Position numbers and translations under genes: made by a program
Part shown: piece by piece, positions 25,242 through 33,802 of the stretch
How the letters are laid out: every line of letters starts with the position of its first letter
Numbering within the stretch: the stretch's first letter is position 1
Notes under the pieces: generated by a model
Database searches by the model: none
Told to the model about the DNA's origin: nothing
The model's input: only the letters and a program-made list of their open reading frames with translations
Assembly: GCA_032000125.1 (NCBI GenBank)
Contig: DAMALH010000006.1
Span: forward strand, 67,601-131,600
Source: Dryocola sp032000125
GTDB lineage: Bacteria; Pseudomonadota; Gammaproteobacteria; Enterobacterales; Enterobacteriaceae
Reading direction: 5' to 3'
Length of the DNA: 64,000 nt

Positions 25242-25937
25242 TTAAAATCCTAACGCCAGCCAGTAGATGCCATTTGACTGTTGAGTGCCATCAGCACTAA
25301 ACGTCCTCACCGCAGAGATTTTTATCGTATTCACACCCGTATAGTTTGCATTAATTGAGACTGAAGCGGTGGCTTCAATGCTGATGGATGGTGTGCTGAT
25401 AAACGGGGTCGGAAATGCCACATCAACACCCGCTGTCAGACTTGTATTAGCAATCGAGCCGCGCTGAATAATAAAGCCATTAGGAAACTTGACCCATATT
25501 CCGGATGAGTTGCTGCCGCTCTGGAAAGCAGACATGTCCGGGATTTGCCCGGTGCCCGTTCCCACCGCTCTTTTTGCCGCCTCTCCTAAACCAAGGTTTG
25601 CGAGAGCCGTTGAAACCGCGGCAGCACCTGCGGCTTTAATCTCGGCAAACGGATTTGCGCGTTTTAAATAATCTGCCGCAAGCCCGCTGGAGAGCTTCGC
25701 GACAAAACCTGCTACGTCACCGTCGTCCAGTACGTCATCGCCACTTTTTTCGCTAACAAATTCAGCCAGTGCAGCCGCGATAAAAGAAGTTTGGCGCAGG
25801 GCCTTGTTGATTTGCGCACTGCTGGCTTTACCTGCGGTAAAACCACTGAGCAGCGCAGGTAATGTTTCCCATTCGTTCTGGGAAACAATATTCGCACCAG
25901 GGCTGGTTGCGAAGGGTTTGATTTGATTTATAGCCAT
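25242..25937 (-). CDS. Tail fibre, active form
   Basis: The 231-residue fibre has a constant N-terminal part (residues 1-115, MAINQIKPFATSPGANIVSQNEWETLP...) that should attach to the baseplate. Its variable C-terminal part (GIWVKFPNGFIIQRGS...NGIYWLALGF) resembles the gp53-like receptor-binding domain. The ATG at 25937 overlaps the stop of the preceding baseplate gene as TAATG. Crossover site 2 lies inside the gene at the constant/variable boundary, codons for NLGLG. The receptor is probably a surface glycan, but that is inference from tailocins generally. Confidence 0.88.
   Translation of the reverse strand: MAINQIKPFATSPGANIVSQNEWETLPALLSGFTAGKASSAQINKALRQTSFIAAALAEFVSEKSGDDVLDDGDVAGFVAKLSSGLAADYLKRANPFAEIKAAGAAAVSTALANLGLGEAAKRAVGTGTGQIPDMSAFQSGSNSSGIWVKFPNGFIIQRGSIANTSLTAGVDVAFPTPFISTPSISIEATASVSINANYTGVNTIKISAVRTFSADGTQQSNGIYWLALGF
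25581..25606 (-). promoter_or_regulatory. Invertase crossover site 2 (gix/hix-like)
   Basis: A 26-bp imperfect palindrome within the active fibre gene with the core AAACC-TT-GGTTT on the minus strand, followed by AGGAGAG. This matches the dyad of Hin/Gin/Cin sites. It is inverted relative to site 1, and the 1.87 kb between the two centres holds both variable fibre ends and both Tfa genes. Confidence 0.85.
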
Positions 25938-26617
25938 TAGAGTTTTTTCTCCCAAGCGCCGTCGTCAAAACCGGCGATATATTGATTATTCATGTCAAAA
26001 CCAAAAAATTTTGCCCCCGTCGACGGAACCTCCACCGAGGGGGTCTGGATATCACCGGCCCAGACGCCGGCCGCCTTAACCGTCATATAGCCTTGTTTAA
26101 TAGCGGCGAGTAACTCCAGCGAGACCTCTGAAATATCTGTTTGCGGAAAAACCCATGCCGAAATGGTCATGTCCTGGTTATCAACGATTTGCATAGTCAA
26201 ACCGGAGCCCGCCGTCGCCTCATCAAGGATTGCTGGCAAGCTGTCGTTCTGGCCATTCCAGTTATTGATCGCAATTTTTGCTTTCAGAATGACTCGATAG
26301 GTTTCATCGCTAAGCGTGGTATAGCCAGAATCCGGATCGTATGGCCCTTGCCATACCCCCTGGTCATAGCCCACCCCGTCCGTGTCCCATAAAAAATAGA
26401 CGCCAGAAATGGGGCGACTGACTACCCGACTGCGACCGACCCACCTCCCCAGAATATCCAGTTGTTCTCCTGTAGCCCGCTCAATATCAAAGGCTGTTAT
26501 CAGGCTGGAAACAGTGCTGCAAATGTCAATAAAGGGGCGAGTACTTAGGTCGATATGGTCGTAAAAAAGAGGCTTTGTGGCGTGGTAGTTGCTTATTAAT
26601 TCGGTGTATTTACTCAT
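25937..26617 (-). CDS. Baseplate protein, DUF2612 (tail protein I analogue)
   Basis: The 226-residue protein begins MSKYTELISNYHATKPLF and contains IERATGEQLDILGRWVGRSR, the signature of DUF2612 proteins that connect the baseplate wedge to the fibre, analogous to P2 gpI. Its start overlaps the end of the baseplate J gene by 4 bp, and its stop overlaps the fibre start. The dense coupling supports co-translation in the tail operon. Confidence 0.82.
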   Translation of the reverse strand: MSKYTELISNYHATKPLFYDHIDLSTRPFIDICSTVSSLITAFDIERATGEQLDILGRWVGRSRVVSRPISGVYFLWDTDGVGYDQGVWQGPYDPDSGYTTLSDETYRVILKAKIAINNWNGQNDSLPAILDEATAGSGLTMQIVDNQDMTISAWVFPQTDISEVSLELLAAIKQGYMTVKAAGVWAGDIQTPSVEVPSTGAKFFGFDMNNQYIAGFDDGAWEKKL

Positions 26618-27813
26618 GTGCCCACCGTAATTGTGATATTGGCCGCCTCACAGGCGGCCACTTCGCTATAAGCAATATTGACGTTCGTCGCAGCAACGGC
26701 GGTAAATGCCTTACCTATTAAAAGCTCGGTGATGTCGTAATAACGTGAATTACCTCCGCTAATAACACCAAGGTTGGCCGGAGAGTAAATCCGGCTCAGC
26801 AAAACACTTTCACCAATAGCCAATGCATTAATATAGTCAGCCACAGCCTGCTTAATCTGCTCGCCTATCTGCGATGTGTAACCTGTAAATACCTTCAGCG
26901 AAATATTTACGAATATTGGTACATTTTTAGGCCGGGAAAACGAGATGGTGTGCGGGTTACCATAGGGATCGGGCACTATTATGGATGTTGTCCCATAGGT
27001 TGTGACTCCCTGCCCTTTCTTGCCCCGAATCGTCTGCGCAATGACCTCGACCTCCCCCCCATCGACAACTGTGGAAATTGAGTGCGGGGGAAGGCCATTG
27101 GCATTGATTACGCCCGTATCATTTTCATAAAGTTTATGCCTTGTGACCCCGGCAATATTTGCGATGGCTCCATCAAGAGCCTCGAAAGGGCTAATCGCCG
27201 AAAGGGCCACGCTTTGAGCCTGTCGAATACGAAGCGCAGCATCTGTTTCCGCTGGGATACCAATGGTAGCAGCCATCGGATTAGTGACCGATAGCCAGCC
27301 TCGCGTCGGGGTGCTAATTATCGTCACTGTCCCTGACGGCGCGGCTACCGCACCGCTGCTGGCGCAGATTGCTGTAACCGTTACCGTTCCGTCGATGCTG
27401 ATTGAGACAACGTCGGGTAAGACCCAGACAACATTATTTTCATCCCTCACCGAACCATTAAAAATAGTCGTCCCGGCGGTGCCACCCAGCAGCAGGTCTA
27501 CGGTAGAATTGGTTGCCTGTCGCCTGGTAATGCCGTTGATTTTCACATTGCTGGATAGCGCCGCACCGGCGGCAGTTGCAGGAGAAAAACTATTGTAGGT
27601 AGCAATTGCGGTGTTGTTGGCATCATGGATTGCCAGAGCAACCAAAGCGACCATTTGGCCATCTTTGCTGTCAGGTTCCAGATAAGCATCGCTACCGTAA
27701 ATTTGCCTGAAAGAATCGACCAGCCCATTGAGGATGGTCTGGTAATCAGGCGCGGTTATGCCCTGGGCCGTTACCGTTGCAGATAACCCCAGCGATTCAA
27801 GGTTGAGAGCCAT
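26614..27813 (-). CDS. Baseplate J-like wedge protein
   Basis: The 399-residue protein has the baseplate J architecture: an N-terminal helical part (YQTILNGLVDSFRQIYGSDAYLEPDSKDGQ), a central domain with ETDAALRIRQAQSVALSAISPFEALDGAIANIAGVT, and a C-terminal domain with VFTGYTSQIGEQIKQAVADYINALAIGESV. It forms the wedge ring around the hub of contractile tails. It overlaps the upstream gp25-like gene's stop by one base. Confidence 0.9.
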   Translation of the reverse strand: MALNLESLGLSATVTAQGITAPDYQTILNGLVDSFRQIYGSDAYLEPDSKDGQMVALVALAIHDANNTAIATYNSFSPATAAGAALSSNVKINGITRRQATNSTVDLLLGGTAGTTIFNGSVRDENNVVWVLPDVVSISIDGTVTVTAICASSGAVAAPSGTVTIISTPTRGWLSVTNPMAATIGIPAETDAALRIRQAQSVALSAISPFEALDGAIANIAGVTRHKLYENDTGVINANGLPPHSISTVVDGGEVEVIAQTIRGKKGQGVTTYGTTSIIVPDPYGNPHTISFSRPKNVPIFVNISLKVFTGYTSQIGEQIKQAVADYINALAIGESVLLSRIYSPANLGVISGGNSRYYDITELLIGKAFTAVAATNVNIAYSEVAACEAANITITVGT

Positions 27814-28166
27814 TACGCCTCGCTTTTAAGTGTCGATATACCGTAAAGAGTGTCGAGGGTGCCATGACAGGTTACCCTTCGATTTGCAGGATTAATGCTG
27901 GTGCTAAAGTCGAAAATAGAAAGTACGCCTTGCGTGGTGGATACGCGGTTACGGAGCGCTAAAGAATAAATTTCCGATGACTGTTTACCTAATACCGACT
28001 GCGCCCACGGCATACCTTCGCTGGTGTCCAGAAACCACTCACCGCGCCAAAGCTGCAGCCGGGTATTAACCGCCTGCGCCACACATTCCGGGGAATCTAT
28101 TAAAAAACTATTATCCCCCTGCCCAAAAACATAATCGCCTTCGGGACTTTCTCTGCGATATCTCAT
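27813..28166 (-). CDS. Baseplate wedge protein, gp25/gpW-like
   Basis: The 117-residue protein reads VNTRLQLWRGEWFLDTSEGMPWAQSVLGK followed by LRNRVSTTQGVLSIFDFSTSI, the pattern of small gp25-like wedge proteins that join sheath and baseplate. It lies between spike and baseplate J genes, the usual place for this component. It overlaps the spike gene's end by 4 bp. Confidence 0.82.
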   Translation of the reverse strand: MRYRRESPEGDYVFGQGDNSFLIDSPECVAQAVNTRLQLWRGEWFLDTSEGMPWAQSVLGKQSSEIYSLALRNRVSTTQGVLSIFDFSTSINPANRRVTCHGTLDTLYGISTLKSEA

Positions 28167-28867
28167 ATTGGTTTTCCTGTATTTGAGCCACCCGACATCA
28201 CGCCTCCGTGCAAATGGTTGCTGAGGCTGATTCCGGCGGCCTTCACGTCTCCGGTAACGGTGACGCTTCCGTTAATTTTTACCGTTCCAGTAAGCTCAAT
28301 CGTGGGGGAAACAATCACCGTACCTCCATCAGCGCTTGCGGTCAGTTTACCGGGCGTAGTCAGGCTAATATCATGCCCTGCCGCAAGTTCAATAAAAGCG
28401 GCGCCGTCATCGGTACGTAACTGAGCAGCACCGGTGCTGATGCCGCTGATTTTTTTTGCCTGCGACTGCGGGCCGGGGAGCACAAAAGCGTCAGACAGCG
28501 AATGCTGTCGGCCATTAACAGGTTCCTGTGATTCTCCGTTTTGCCACCAAAAATCAATGGCGCGGTCAGCAAAAATAACCAGGCACTCATCACCTTTATC
28601 AACGGGGAAAGTTAGCGTGCAGCCTCCTCCTCGCGGGAAGACGACCGGGACATCAACCAGAAGCGGATAGCTAACGGTGCTCACAGAGCCATCGCTGGCT
28701 TTAAGCGTACCTTTGATTGCGGGTGCAACGGTGCAGGTAACGGTTTCGGGATCGAATGAGTGAATAATGCCCGGTAAGGCGACGCGGAGATCGTTGCTTA
28801 ACGCAGCGCTGGTTGCCGCCAGCGCTTCTGCAAATTCTCCGCTCAGGGCCGGGGTTAATAAAGCCAT
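28163..28867 (-). CDS. Baseplate spike protein (gpV / Gp138-like)
   Basis: The 234-residue protein begins MALLTPALSGEFAEAL, has an OB-fold-like middle (VTCTVAPAIKGTLKASDG...PVVFPRGGGCTLTFPVDKGDECLVIF) and a repetitive beta C-terminus (TGTVKINGSVTVTGDVKAAG) ending in SNHLHGGV. The HxH pattern is typical of metal-capped spike tips that pierce the outer membrane. The ATG at 28867 is preceded by AAGGAGGT, the strongest ribosome-binding site in the operon; an upstream ATG is less likely. Confidence 0.85.
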   Translation of the reverse strand: MALLTPALSGEFAEALAATSAALSNDLRVALPGIIHSFDPETVTCTVAPAIKGTLKASDGSVSTVSYPLLVDVPVVFPRGGGCTLTFPVDKGDECLVIFADRAIDFWWQNGESQEPVNGRQHSLSDAFVLPGPQSQAKKISGISTGAAQLRTDDGAAFIELAAGHDISLTTPGKLTASADGGTVIVSPTIELTGTVKINGSVTVTGDVKAAGISLSNHLHGGVMSGGSNTGKPI

Positions 28868-28908
28868 TTGGACCTCCTTCATCAGGATAATGGGCTGTTG
28901 CGCGCTAT

Positions 28909-29964
28909 TTAGCGCCTCTTTTGCTGAATATTTTGTTCATTCAACTCTTCCGATCCCTTTGCACGACACATCAGATCCATGTACCAGGCTTTCTCCCGCG
29001 TATCCCCGGTGTAGGTGATTCCACACACTTCGTAGAGGCCATCCTTGTTGGTTTTGGCATAGGATGGCGTTGCGTTAGCTTTCTTAGCTGCACTTTTGGT
29101 CTTCTCTGCTTCAACTCGGCTGTCCGTTAGGTCTTTAAGCTGAGGGGCTGTTTTGTAAAGGGAGGACTCATTAAGATGAATAATGCCATTGAGGCGAATA
29201 TTCGGATTTATCAAACACTTGACGTTTACTCCCGCGTCAGTAACGCGCTGAGGCATGTTTATCATTCCATTGGCGCTATTAAGGGAAACAGGGGGATGCT
29301 TAACCTGGTCTTTTCCATACATTTCGAGTCGATCGTCCACCAGTTTCCAGGTTGCTGCACAAAGCGTTGCTATCTGATCCAGATAAGTGCTGACTTTGCC
29401 ATGAAAAGTGTAACCACGCGGATACACAGTGGAGGGGAAACGCGGAACCGCCCCACCCGTTACGTTGTAAGGTTTCAGGCCGGATAGCGCCAGCTTGTAC
29501 ATATCCTCGACGGTGTAGCCTTTAGCAAGAGTCGCGCTAAGAGTGGCGTATGAGATAGCTTCATGGCCGTCAATTGCCTGAATCAACAGCCAGGTATCTG
29601 GAGTGTCATCTCGTCCATCAATAGTGATACGAATATCGCCGCTAAAAATAAGTCCGTAATTGGTGCCGTTCCTTTGCCCCGGTTCACCAGATTTGACTTC
29701 GTACGCCGCTCCTACCTGATTCTCTGGTACGATGGTCCTCATTCCGTCGTAGCCTGCAAAGATACGAATTTTAGAAAACTCTTTATCAATGATTTTGTTC
29801 GCCGTGTCCGGCGCAAGGTTATAGATTTTTACCTCCGCCACCTTCGGCGCTGCGCCAATAAACCATTCAACTTTGAATGTAACTTTAAACCCGCTGAGCC
29901 TGATGCCTTGCCCATCAGCACCGAGCAGTTGCAGTTCGAAATAACGCTGCCAGTTCTGACTCAT
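28909..29964 (-). CDS. Baseplate hub protein (gpD-like)
   Basis: The 351-residue protein reads LSGFKVTFKVEWFIGAAPKVAEVKIYNLAPDTANKI near its N-terminus, then ITIDGRDDTPDTWLLIQAIDGHEA and LYKTAPQLKDLTDSRV, the pattern of tail hub proteins related to phage protein D. The last 60 residues are lysine-rich and end in a cysteine-containing segment YEVCGITYTGDTREKAWYMDLMCRAKG. It is preceded by the intra-operon hairpin at 29978-30001 and followed by the spike gene. Confidence 0.82.
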   Translation of the reverse strand: MSQNWQRYFELQLLGADGQGIRLSGFKVTFKVEWFIGAAPKVAEVKIYNLAPDTANKIIDKEFSKIRIFAGYDGMRTIVPENQVGAAYEVKSGEPGQRNGTNYGLIFSGDIRITIDGRDDTPDTWLLIQAIDGHEAISYATLSATLAKGYTVEDMYKLALSGLKPYNVTGGAVPRFPSTVYPRGYTFHGKVSTYLDQIATLCAATWKLVDDRLEMYGKDQVKHPPVSLNSANGMINMPQRVTDAGVNVKCLINPNIRLNGIIHLNESSLYKTAPQLKDLTDSRVEAEKTKSAAKKANATPSYAKTNKDGLYEVCGITYTGDTREKAWYMDLMCRAKGSEELNEQNIQQKRR

Positions 29965-29977
29965 GCTTCCTCCATTG

Positions 29978-30001
29978 AAAAACCCGCCGTAGCGGGTTTT
30001 T
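29978..30001 (-). terminator. Intrinsic terminator inside the tail operon
   Basis: AAAAACCCGC-TACG-GCGGGTTTTT on the minus strand. It starts within the stop codon of the plug gene and lies 14 bp before the hub start. A perfect 10-bp stem with a U-run should stop transcription or reduce it, so hub and spike genes downstream must rely on read-through, antitermination or another promoter. Confidence 0.85.
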
Positions 30002-30308
30002 AGCTTTGCGTAACAAAGTAGAGATGGCTTTGGTAGCCAAGGTTTATTTTGGTGGGATACTCCTGCGCTTCATCATCGGAAACAACGTAAAGGCCGCCGG
30101 CAATGCCGAGGTGAGTATAGGGTGCGAATAAATCCACACCGGTAACCAGCGGAATTCCGCTGATAATTGCCGAGTTATCCGTTTCCAGAAGATCCAGAAT
30201 CCACCCTGCCTCATCACGATAAACCACGCGAAGGCGAAATTGATGCCCTCCCAACCGAAGCGTAAAGATTTGATTATCCGCACTAAGCGGAATTTCTACC
30301 GTTGCCAT
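30000..30308 (-). CDS. Baseplate plug protein
   Basis: The 102-residue protein begins MATVEIPLSADNQIFTLRLGGHQFRLRVVYRD and contains WILDLLETDNSAIISGIPLVTGVDLF, the pattern of small beta-rich baseplate plug proteins that lie between a Dit-like protein and the hub in this tail type. Its start is 2 bp after the preceding gene. Function is assigned by family resemblance and position. Confidence 0.75.
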   Translation of the reverse strand: MATVEIPLSADNQIFTLRLGGHQFRLRVVYRDEAGWILDLLETDNSAIISGIPLVTGVDLFAPYTHLGIAGGLYVVSDDEAQEYPTKINLGYQSHLYFVTQS

Positions 30309-30310
30309 AG

Positions 30311-30889
30311 TTACTCCGAATCTGAGGCTGGTTCAGCGAGAGGGATAATCTTAATATCGCTCACCGGACGGGTAGTTTTTGTTCCACCATTTTGCACGGC
30401 TGCGGTACTAACGCCTTGCTTCATCGTTGATTTTTCTGCGAAAGGGATATTTTCAGTATCTGAAAGCAGCACCTGAACCATCGTCAAGGTACACATCAGA
30501 TTGTTTTTATTCTGCTTATCCGTGGTCACATCAACTTGCTTCAAAAGCATGTTGCTGTAGGTTCTTTTGCTGGTAACCACCTCGAAGGGTTCACAGATTC
30601 TCTGCAGCGTCAGAAGCTCCTCATACATTTCTTCTGGACTCAGCCCCACTGAAACACCTAAAGCGCTGGTTTCCACCATATCCAGAAGCGAGCCGCCACC
30701 GGCAAAACCGCATGTCATCGTTACCTCGCCGGGTTTTACCCAGGCATGATCGCTAATATTAGCGCCTGTCTGAACCGGGTGACTGGCCACTTCGAGGGTA
30801 TCAACGTGTTTCTCGCTGACCACGACATGAGGAACGATAAAACCAATATGCCGGGAACGACTTTGAAAAAGTGCAGACATAATATTCAT
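30311..30889 (-). CDS. Dit-like baseplate/tail protein (DUF6046-like)
   Basis: The 192-residue protein starts MNIMSALFQSRSRHIGFIVPHVVV and contains TYSNMLLKQVDVTTDKQNKNNLMCTLTMVQVLLSDTE, a conserved pattern of proteins encoded after the tape measure in this myovirus tail type. GGAG lies eight bases before the ATG at 30889, which overlaps the tape-measure stop. It probably joins the tail tube to the baseplate hub. Confidence rests on position and motif memory. Confidence 0.7.
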   Translation of the reverse strand: MNIMSALFQSRSRHIGFIVPHVVVSEKHVDTLEVASHPVQTGANISDHAWVKPGEVTMTCGFAGGGSLLDMVETSALGVSVGLSPEEMYEELLTLQRICEPFEVVTSKRTYSNMLLKQVDVTTDKQNKNNLMCTLTMVQVLLSDTENIPFAEKSTMKQGVSTAAVQNGGTKTTRPVSDIKIIPLAEPASDSE

Positions 30890-32757
30890 CAGCTCACTCC
30901 TCCAGATACAAGCTGAGCCTGTCGTGCATAAATGTTTAGCTGGCGTTGCTCTACTTCCGCACCGGTAGTGAAGGGATCGCTGGCACTGTTAATCACTATG
31001 CTGGTGTTATTATTCCAGGTTGGTGAACTAACGGCCGTGTTGGATGTATTTGCCTGCACTTCAGCCGAAGTCGCATAACGCCAGTCGCTGTTATTGCCAT
31101 AACCAGAAAGCATAATGGATTCAACGCCAGGCTGGGCGAGGTGTGAGAAAGAATCTAATGAGGGAGGAAACCGCTTAGAAAATTGTGCCCAACCGTCAGT
31201 CTGAGCCTCTTCGCCTTTGCCCCTGTTATCAATCCATTTACCATCAATCCACTTTGCATCGCCTTCCCCAATTACAGCTCTGCCAAAATCCTTCCAGGTT
31301 GGCGCCGTTCGGATCCGCTGATAGTAATCGCTATTTCCAAAAGCCCAATCGAGCCCTTTATCAATAACTGGCTCAAGCGCCACAGCCGCCGCGCCTGCAA
31401 AACCCACTTTACCTATAAATTTAGTCGGCAAGTTTTTTGTAGAGTTGCTATCCAGACCTGACAAGGCTTTTATCACCCTGTTTATTGCAGAAATCATTTG
31501 AGCGGCCCATGTCACAGAAACATAGGCCGCGAAACCTTTAAATACTGTTTCCCAACCACCAAGTGCCTTTACCACGTCCTGAAACACCCAGGCAATCGAT
31601 TTAATCCCATCGGCTGCGGCGCTAATAGCAGGTTCCCATTTTTCCCAGTCAATTAAGCTGTCGCTTCCCGATTTCCACTTCTGGTAGTCGTTGTAAAGCA
31701 GGCCTATTGCAGCAACAAGGGAAAGGATGATGCCGATGGGTGAAGCGATAAATGCGCTATTGAGCACCACCCAGGCCCCTGCCAGACCCGTCAGCGTGGC
31801 AATGAACGATTGAGATTCACCGTCAAGCGTGTCCCACCAGTCTGCGACATCGGTAACCAGGTCAATAATGCCGCTCAGCGCATCGGTAAAGACTTCACCA
31901 AACCAGATAGCAATTGCGCCTGCTTTGCCGAGCACATTTTCAATCTGCGGAGCTTTAGAGAGTAATTTTTCTGTTAAGTTAGTGACAGGGTCCGAGAGGC
32001 CTTGCGCGAGGTTTCCGCTCAACTTCTTGCCAAACAGATCCACTACGGAAGACATCCGGCGCCACGAAATCATAAACTGCGTGGATTGGCCGGCGCTTTT
32101 TTCAGCGTTTAAGTCAGTTGCTTGCATCAGGCGTTGATAATCATCGGCGTACTGAGCAAGCCCGTGTTGCATGGCGTTAAGCGTACCTTCATCAATCCCT
32201 AATAAACCGGCCTGCAGGCTGGCTTCGTTTTTGTCCATGTCGCCTAGCGATTGAGCAAGCTGTAGAAAAACCTCAGCATTATCGCGCTTTGAGCCATCTT
32301 CACCACGAGTGGTTACGCCCATTTTGTTGAGGAGTACTTCGCCTGCTTTATTGGCATTCCAAAACGTACTTAGGTTTTTAATCGAGCCTTCCAGCGTTTT
32401 TCGATCGCCACCGGATTGCTCGGATGCATATTTTATGGACTGGTATTTGTCCACGCTCATATCAAGCATTTGAGCGGACTGAGCGTCTTTCTCCATGCCA
32501 TCCAGCGTTTCCAGAAAATAGTTTCCTGATTTTACTGCCGGTTGGATCACGAACTCATTAAGCGTTTGCAGGCTCTTTGCCAGCTTCTCGTAGGGGGTTG
32601 TTTGCTCTGTAACCTTATTTGACGCCAGCCTGTTTTCAATATTGATAAAAACAGCGCTTAGCCTGTCGGCCATGCCTGTCATGCGGTCAGTTAATTTTTC
32701 GCCTTCCCACATATCAGACAGGGGGAAATAAGGAACAAGCTGCGTGCTATCGCTCAT
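30889..32757 (-). CDS. Tail tape-measure protein
   Basis: The 622-residue protein has a long helical N-terminal half, a central strongly hydrophobic region (IATLTGLAGAWVVLNSAFIASPIGIILSLVAAIGLLY) and a low-complexity C-terminus with AEVQANTSNTAVSSPTWNNN, as usual for tape measures. Its length sets the tail length; at about 1.5 angstrom per residue the upper limit is near 90 nm. I chose the ATG at 32757 (MSDSTQLVPYFP); the start overlaps the end of the frameshift-encoded chaperone extension. Confidence 0.9.
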   Translation of the reverse strand: MSDSTQLVPYFPLSDMWEGEKLTDRMTGMADRLSAVFINIENRLASNKVTEQTTPYEKLAKSLQTLNEFVIQPAVKSGNYFLETLDGMEKDAQSAQMLDMSVDKYQSIKYASEQSGGDRKTLEGSIKNLSTFWNANKAGEVLLNKMGVTTRGEDGSKRDNAEVFLQLAQSLGDMDKNEASLQAGLLGIDEGTLNAMQHGLAQYADDYQRLMQATDLNAEKSAGQSTQFMISWRRMSSVVDLFGKKLSGNLAQGLSDPVTNLTEKLLSKAPQIENVLGKAGAIAIWFGEVFTDALSGIIDLVTDVADWWDTLDGESQSFIATLTGLAGAWVVLNSAFIASPIGIILSLVAAIGLLYNDYQKWKSGSDSLIDWEKWEPAISAAADGIKSIAWVFQDVVKALGGWETVFKGFAAYVSVTWAAQMISAINRVIKALSGLDSNSTKNLPTKFIGKVGFAGAAAVALEPVIDKGLDWAFGNSDYYQRIRTAPTWKDFGRAVIGEGDAKWIDGKWIDNRGKGEEAQTDGWAQFSKRFPPSLDSFSHLAQPGVESIMLSGYGNNSDWRYATSAEVQANTSNTAVSSPTWNNNTSIVINSASDPFTTGAEVEQRQLNIYARQAQLVSGGVS

Positions 32758-32991
32758 TTTCCTCTCTCCAGCGTGCAATGCGGGCCTTATTATCGGCCTG
32801 CATTTCCAGGTAATCGTTCATCAGCGCAATATCATATAAATCCACCGCGCCGTTTTTCAGATCCTGCCAGTTCAGCCCGAAAACCTCCGCCGGGCGGAGG
32901 ATATAGTCTTCCTCACCCGGCAGAGTATCGAGCTTTAAGCTGCTTCCCGGTCCTGGGGCTGGCTGCCTGGGAGTTCTTGCAAAAAATTTCC
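32747..32991 (-). CDS. Chaperone extension reached by -1 ribosomal frameshift
   Basis: This frame has no plausible start codon at its 5' end but encodes a conserved-looking peptide (LDTLPGEEDYILRPAEVFGLNWQDLKNG...NKARIARWREENER) that fills the space up to the tape measure. It is in the -1 frame relative to the chaperone gene, and the overlap holds a canonical slippery heptamer. The fusion would have about 200 residues. The layout equals lambda G/GT, where a frameshift product is needed for tail assembly. Confidence 0.82.
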
Positions 32992-33348
32992 CAGCGAATC
33001 GGCCACCACCCGTGCTACCAGTTGCAAAAGCGTCATCAGATCGATGTCATCAAAGGCCAGAGCTCCGCCATGAAATACCGGCACCCAGGATTTCATGTGG
33101 CTACGGGCGACGACGCTGAGGCAGGGAAATAGCACCGCGTTGCAGTCCTCTTCGCTAAGATCCGAAAGCGTGCGGGCAATTTTTGGCAATACGGTTTCGA
33201 GGGTGTTACCTCCCTCTTTGCTTTGTAAGCTACGAAAATCTCCGACGATCCCTGCCAGCACTGGCAGCAGCTTCCGAGCCACCTTTAGCTGATCGAAGAC
33301 GCTGAGCTTGCCGATACGGTAATCCACTTCTTTAAGGGTAATTTCCAT
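32935..33348 (-). CDS. Tail assembly chaperone
   Basis: The 137-residue protein begins MEITLKEVDYRIGKLSVFDQLKVARKLLP and is encoded between tube and tape measure, the position of the tail assembly chaperone in all long-tailed phages. The protein coats the tape measure before the tube polymerises. Near its end the codons GGA AAT TTT TTG contain the slippery heptamers A AAT TTT (32989-32983) and T TTT TTG (32986-32980), which would shift ribosomes into the downstream extension. Confidence 0.82.
   Translation of the reverse strand: MEITLKEVDYRIGKLSVFDQLKVARKLLPVLAGIVGDFRSLQSKEGGNTLETVLPKIARTLSDLSEEDCNAVLFPCLSVVARSHMKSWVPVFHGGALAFDDIDLMTLLQLVARVVADSLGNFLQELPGSQPQDREAA
32980..32989 (-). other. 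Programmed -1 frameshift slippery site
   Basis: Minus-strand A AAT TTT TTG in the chaperone reading frame fits X XXY YYZ twice. After slippage the next codons TTT GCA AGA ACT lead into the open extension frame. I did not establish a downstream stimulatory stem. Confidence 0.78.
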
Positions 33349-33351
33349 GGC

Positions 33352-33792
33352 CTAGAACTCCCCTAAAACCTGATCGATTTTGCCGCAGTCAAATACCCAG
33401 GCCACGCTGCCACCTTCTTTGCCATTTTTATTATCCGGCAGCTTCTGGAATGCCACGGAGCGGGCGGTCACCACATCTCCGGAAACGCTGTTGCGGATAA
33501 CAATGACGTTATTCCCCCACAGGGCTGAAGAAAGCGTCTGGGCGTTATATGCCAGGGAGAGTTTTTTGTTTGCCGGGGATGTTTTCATCAGCGTGACGGT
33601 AATCGTCCCGCTTTTATCGGCATTCATACTTTGCATGACTTCCCCATCAATACCGATGGTCATGGTGTTCTTTGCATTGGCTAACGCAACGGTAATGCCC
33701 TCCTCGGCGTTCGCCGAGCCAGCACCGAGGTCAATAATGCCGGCCGGGCCAGCAAAGGATGCGGTGACATCCATAAAAGAATAAGTGCTCAT
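33352..33792 (-). CDS. Tail tube protein (DUF3277-like)
   Basis: The 146-residue protein starts MSTYSFMDVTASFAGPAG and contains KNTMTIGIDGEVMQSMNADKSGTITVTLMKTSPAN, the pattern of tube proteins of the PhiTE/DUF3277 family. It follows the sheath gene by 10 bp. It would form the inner, membrane-puncturing tube of the particle. Confidence 0.85.
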   Translation of the reverse strand: MSTYSFMDVTASFAGPAGIIDLGAGSANAEEGITVALANAKNTMTIGIDGEVMQSMNADKSGTITVTLMKTSPANKKLSLAYNAQTLSSALWGNNVIVIRNSVSGDVVTARSVAFQKLPDNKNGKEGGSVAWVFDCGKIDQVLGEF

Positions 33793-33802
33793 TTAATTCT
33801 CC

